Assembly (NCBI GenBank): GCA_028285305.1
Contig: JANQPV010000064.1
Span: 1-64,000 of the forward strand
Length of the DNA: 64,000 nucleotides
Direction: 5' to 3'
From: Alphaproteobacteria bacterium
GTDB lineage: Bacteria; Pseudomonadota; Alphaproteobacteria; SMXP01
Numbering within the stretch: the stretch's first letter is position 1; every line of letters begins with the position of its first letter. The notes under the pieces were generated by a model. It searched no databases, was not told where the DNA came from, and saw only the letters and a program-made list of their open reading frames with translations. This document shows, one piece after another, positions 62,746-64,000 of the stretch. Made by a program: the position numbers and the translations under genes.

Positions 62746-63186
62746 ATGGAATACACAGACATTCTGCAAGCCGTCGCTTCTCTGGTCTTCGTGCTCGGTC
62801 TCATCGGGTTGTGCGCTCTTGGCGTTAAACGATTTGGGCCGGCCGTCGGTACAGTCAATTTCCGGTCCAAACCCAACAGGCTGTGCGTCATTGAATCATG
62901 TTCCATTGACCCGCGCACGCGGCTTGTTCTGGTCAAGCGAGACGAACAAGAGCATTTGTTGTTGTTAGGCGCCCATGGTCAGACCGTGATTGACACACCT
63001 GCAGATGTTCAGCCTCCGTCAGAGCCGGATGTGGAAGACCTAAACCCTTACGAGCTCATTGTGCGCCCCGACGATCGTCCAGAGCCTATCGGCCATGGCA
63101 ACCTGCCAAAGGGCGTCGTGTCCCTGTCGGAGCTTCTCAAGAAGCGCCAGATGGAGGGCATGCTGGCTCCCGAGGAGCCCGTTTAA
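62746..63186 (+). CDS. fliO: Flagellar biosynthesis protein FliO
   Basis: 146 residues from ATG 62746 (an upstream open stretch crosses the promoter region). One N-terminal helix (ILQAVASLVFVLGLIGLCALGVKRFG), then the small FliO core (CVIESCSIDPRTRLVLVKRDEQEHLLLLG). FliO helps assemble FliP. Read with fliP, whose ATG lies 12 bases after the stop. The long Pro/Asp/Glu-rich C-terminal tail is a common, variable FliO feature. Confidence 0.88.
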   Translation: MEYTDILQAVASLVFVLGLIGLCALGVKRFGPAVGTVNFRSKPNRLCVIESCSIDPRTRLVLVKRDEQEHLLLLGAHGQTVIDTPADVQPPSEPDVEDLNPYELIVRPDDRPEPIGHGNLPKGVVSLSELLKKRQMEGMLAPEEPV

Positions 63187-63197
63187 CGCAAGACGCT

Positions 63198-63956
63198 ATG
63201 GTCACATTCCCTCATTGGGTAAGGCTTTCTCTGTGGACCTGCTTGTTGCTGATGGCCACGCTGGGGCCCGCTGCCGCGCAAGAAATTACGATCTCCCTAG
63301 GCGGCGACTCCGAGGAAGCTGGCGGCCTAACCGCGCGAATCGTTCAATTGGTGGTGATGATCACGGTGCTGAGTTTGGCGCCGTCGATCTTGATCATGGT
63401 CACGTCGTTCGTTCGTATCGTCGTCGTTCTGTCGATTCTGCGCACCGCATTGGGCATGCAACAGAGCCCGCCCAACATGGTTCTGGTCAGCCTGGCTCTA
63501 TTTTTGACGGCGTTCATCATGGCTCCGACCTTTAACGAGGCCTATTCCAATGGCATCGGACCTTTGATCGAAGAAGAGATCGAAATGGATACGGCCTTCG
63601 AGAACACAGCTGAGCCGTTCCGGGACTTCATGCTGTCTCAGGTACGAGAAAAGGACCTTGAAGTCTTTATCAATATGGCCAACGAGGCCAAACCCGCAAC
63701 GCCTCAGGCTACGCCGCTGAACATCCTCATTCCCGCATTTATGATCAGTGAGCTAAGGACCGCTTTTGAAATCGGGTTTCTTGTTTTTGTACCGTTTCTG
63801 ATTATCGATTTGGTGATCGCTTCGATCCTTATGTCGATGGGTATGATGATGCTTCCTCCGATCATCATCTCGCTGCCCTTTAAGCTGATCTTCTTCGTCC
63901 TCGTCGATGGCTGGAGCCTGCTGGCCGGAAGCCTCGTGCAGAGTTTTATCAACTAG
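63198..63956 (+). CDS. fliP: Flagellar export protein FliP
   Basis: 252 residues with a signal peptide (LSLWTCLLLMATLGPAAAQ). Family signatures SILIMVTSFVRIVVVLSILRTALGMQQSPPNMVL, FRDFMLSQVREKDLEVF and LIPAFMISELRTAFEIGFLVFVPFLIIDLVIASILMSMGMMMLPP. Forms the FliPQR gate with FliQ and FliR. Confidence 0.97.
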   Translation: MVTFPHWVRLSLWTCLLLMATLGPAAAQEITISLGGDSEEAGGLTARIVQLVVMITVLSLAPSILIMVTSFVRIVVVLSILRTALGMQQSPPNMVLVSLALFLTAFIMAPTFNEAYSNGIGPLIEEEIEMDTAFENTAEPFRDFMLSQVREKDLEVFINMANEAKPATPQATPLNILIPAFMISELRTAFEIGFLVFVPFLIIDLVIASILMSMGMMMLPPIIISLPFKLIFFVLVDGWSLLAGSLVQSFIN

Positions 63957-63992
63957 AGCCGTTTTGGTTTTGACGGAAACACAAAACGGCTC
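63956..63992 (+). terminator. Terminator-like stem after fliP
   Basis: GAGCCGTTTTG (63956-63966, beginning in the stop codon) pairs with CAAAACGGCTC (63982-63992), an 11-bp stem with a 15-base loop. No T-run is seen before the window ends, so termination is likely but not certain. Confidence 0.5.
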
Positions 63993-64000
63993 CAGATTCC

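Overview
The window reads as chromosomal DNA of a free-living, flagellated, probably marine alphaproteobacterium. Three things point there: a CckA-type cell-cycle hybrid histidine kinase (51395-53800), perfect CtrA-type boxes (TTAA-N7-TTAA) in front of flagellar and other genes, and the flagellar gene order flgB-flgC-fliE-fliQ-fliR-flhB. A CYP153-type alkane hydroxylase, several CoA-ester enzymes and a giant repeat/RTX secreted protein fit a hydrocarbon- or lipid-using surface coloniser. I cannot fix the order or genus. I saw no insertion sequence, prophage, CRISPR array, tRNA or rRNA.

Layout. 1-3036: 3' part of a huge type I-secreted protein (285-bp tandem repeats, FG-GAP/VCBS repeats, RTX repeats). 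3086-3238: a candidate minus-strand structured RNA ending in an intrinsic terminator. 3568-9407: a cassette of two DUF3604 paralogues, a membrane-anchored parvulin-type isomerase and a HupE/UreJ-like protein. 9417-13649: RND pump and its membrane-fusion protein. 14100-21755: S9 peptidase, CYP153 P450, epoxide-hydrolase-like enzyme, START-like protein, acyl-CoA-dehydrogenase-like protein, lysozyme-like protein and TauD-like dioxygenase. 22144-24848: tandem-Usp protein and Kef-type antiporter. 25359-27625: crotonase, alpha/beta hydrolase and TetR regulator. 28013-32892: an accessory-looking stretch (orphan Mrr-like nuclease, small membrane proteins) next to a minus-strand run with YajC, DUF2237 and glutathione peroxidase. 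32929-40121: GlpK, two DUF2336 proteins, MoaA, NAD kinase, an Hpt protein and a NUDIX hydrolase. 40474-51145: SDR, MFS, CoA-transferase, lytic transglycosylase, cupin-like protein, FAD monooxygenase, CaCA antiporter, rpsU, 2-hydroxyacid dehydrogenase. 51395-59115: CckA, methyltransferase, cytochrome b561, OprB-like porin, a DUF2145-like protein. 59127-63956: divergent flagellar export and basal-body operons.

Connections. CckA controls CtrA phosphorylation in model alphaproteobacteria. The window holds perfect CtrA-type boxes between flgB and fliO and upstream of a DUF2336 gene, and a near-perfect one upstream of an Hpt gene, so much of the right half may belong to one cell-cycle/motility regulon. 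The ribosomal protein S21 gene has no ATG, GTG or TTG start; the best initiator is ATT behind a good Shine-Dalgarno sequence. The best candidates for undescribed biology are the minus-strand RNA near 3.1 kb, the DUF3604/isomerase/HupE cassette, and the rpsU initiation codon.
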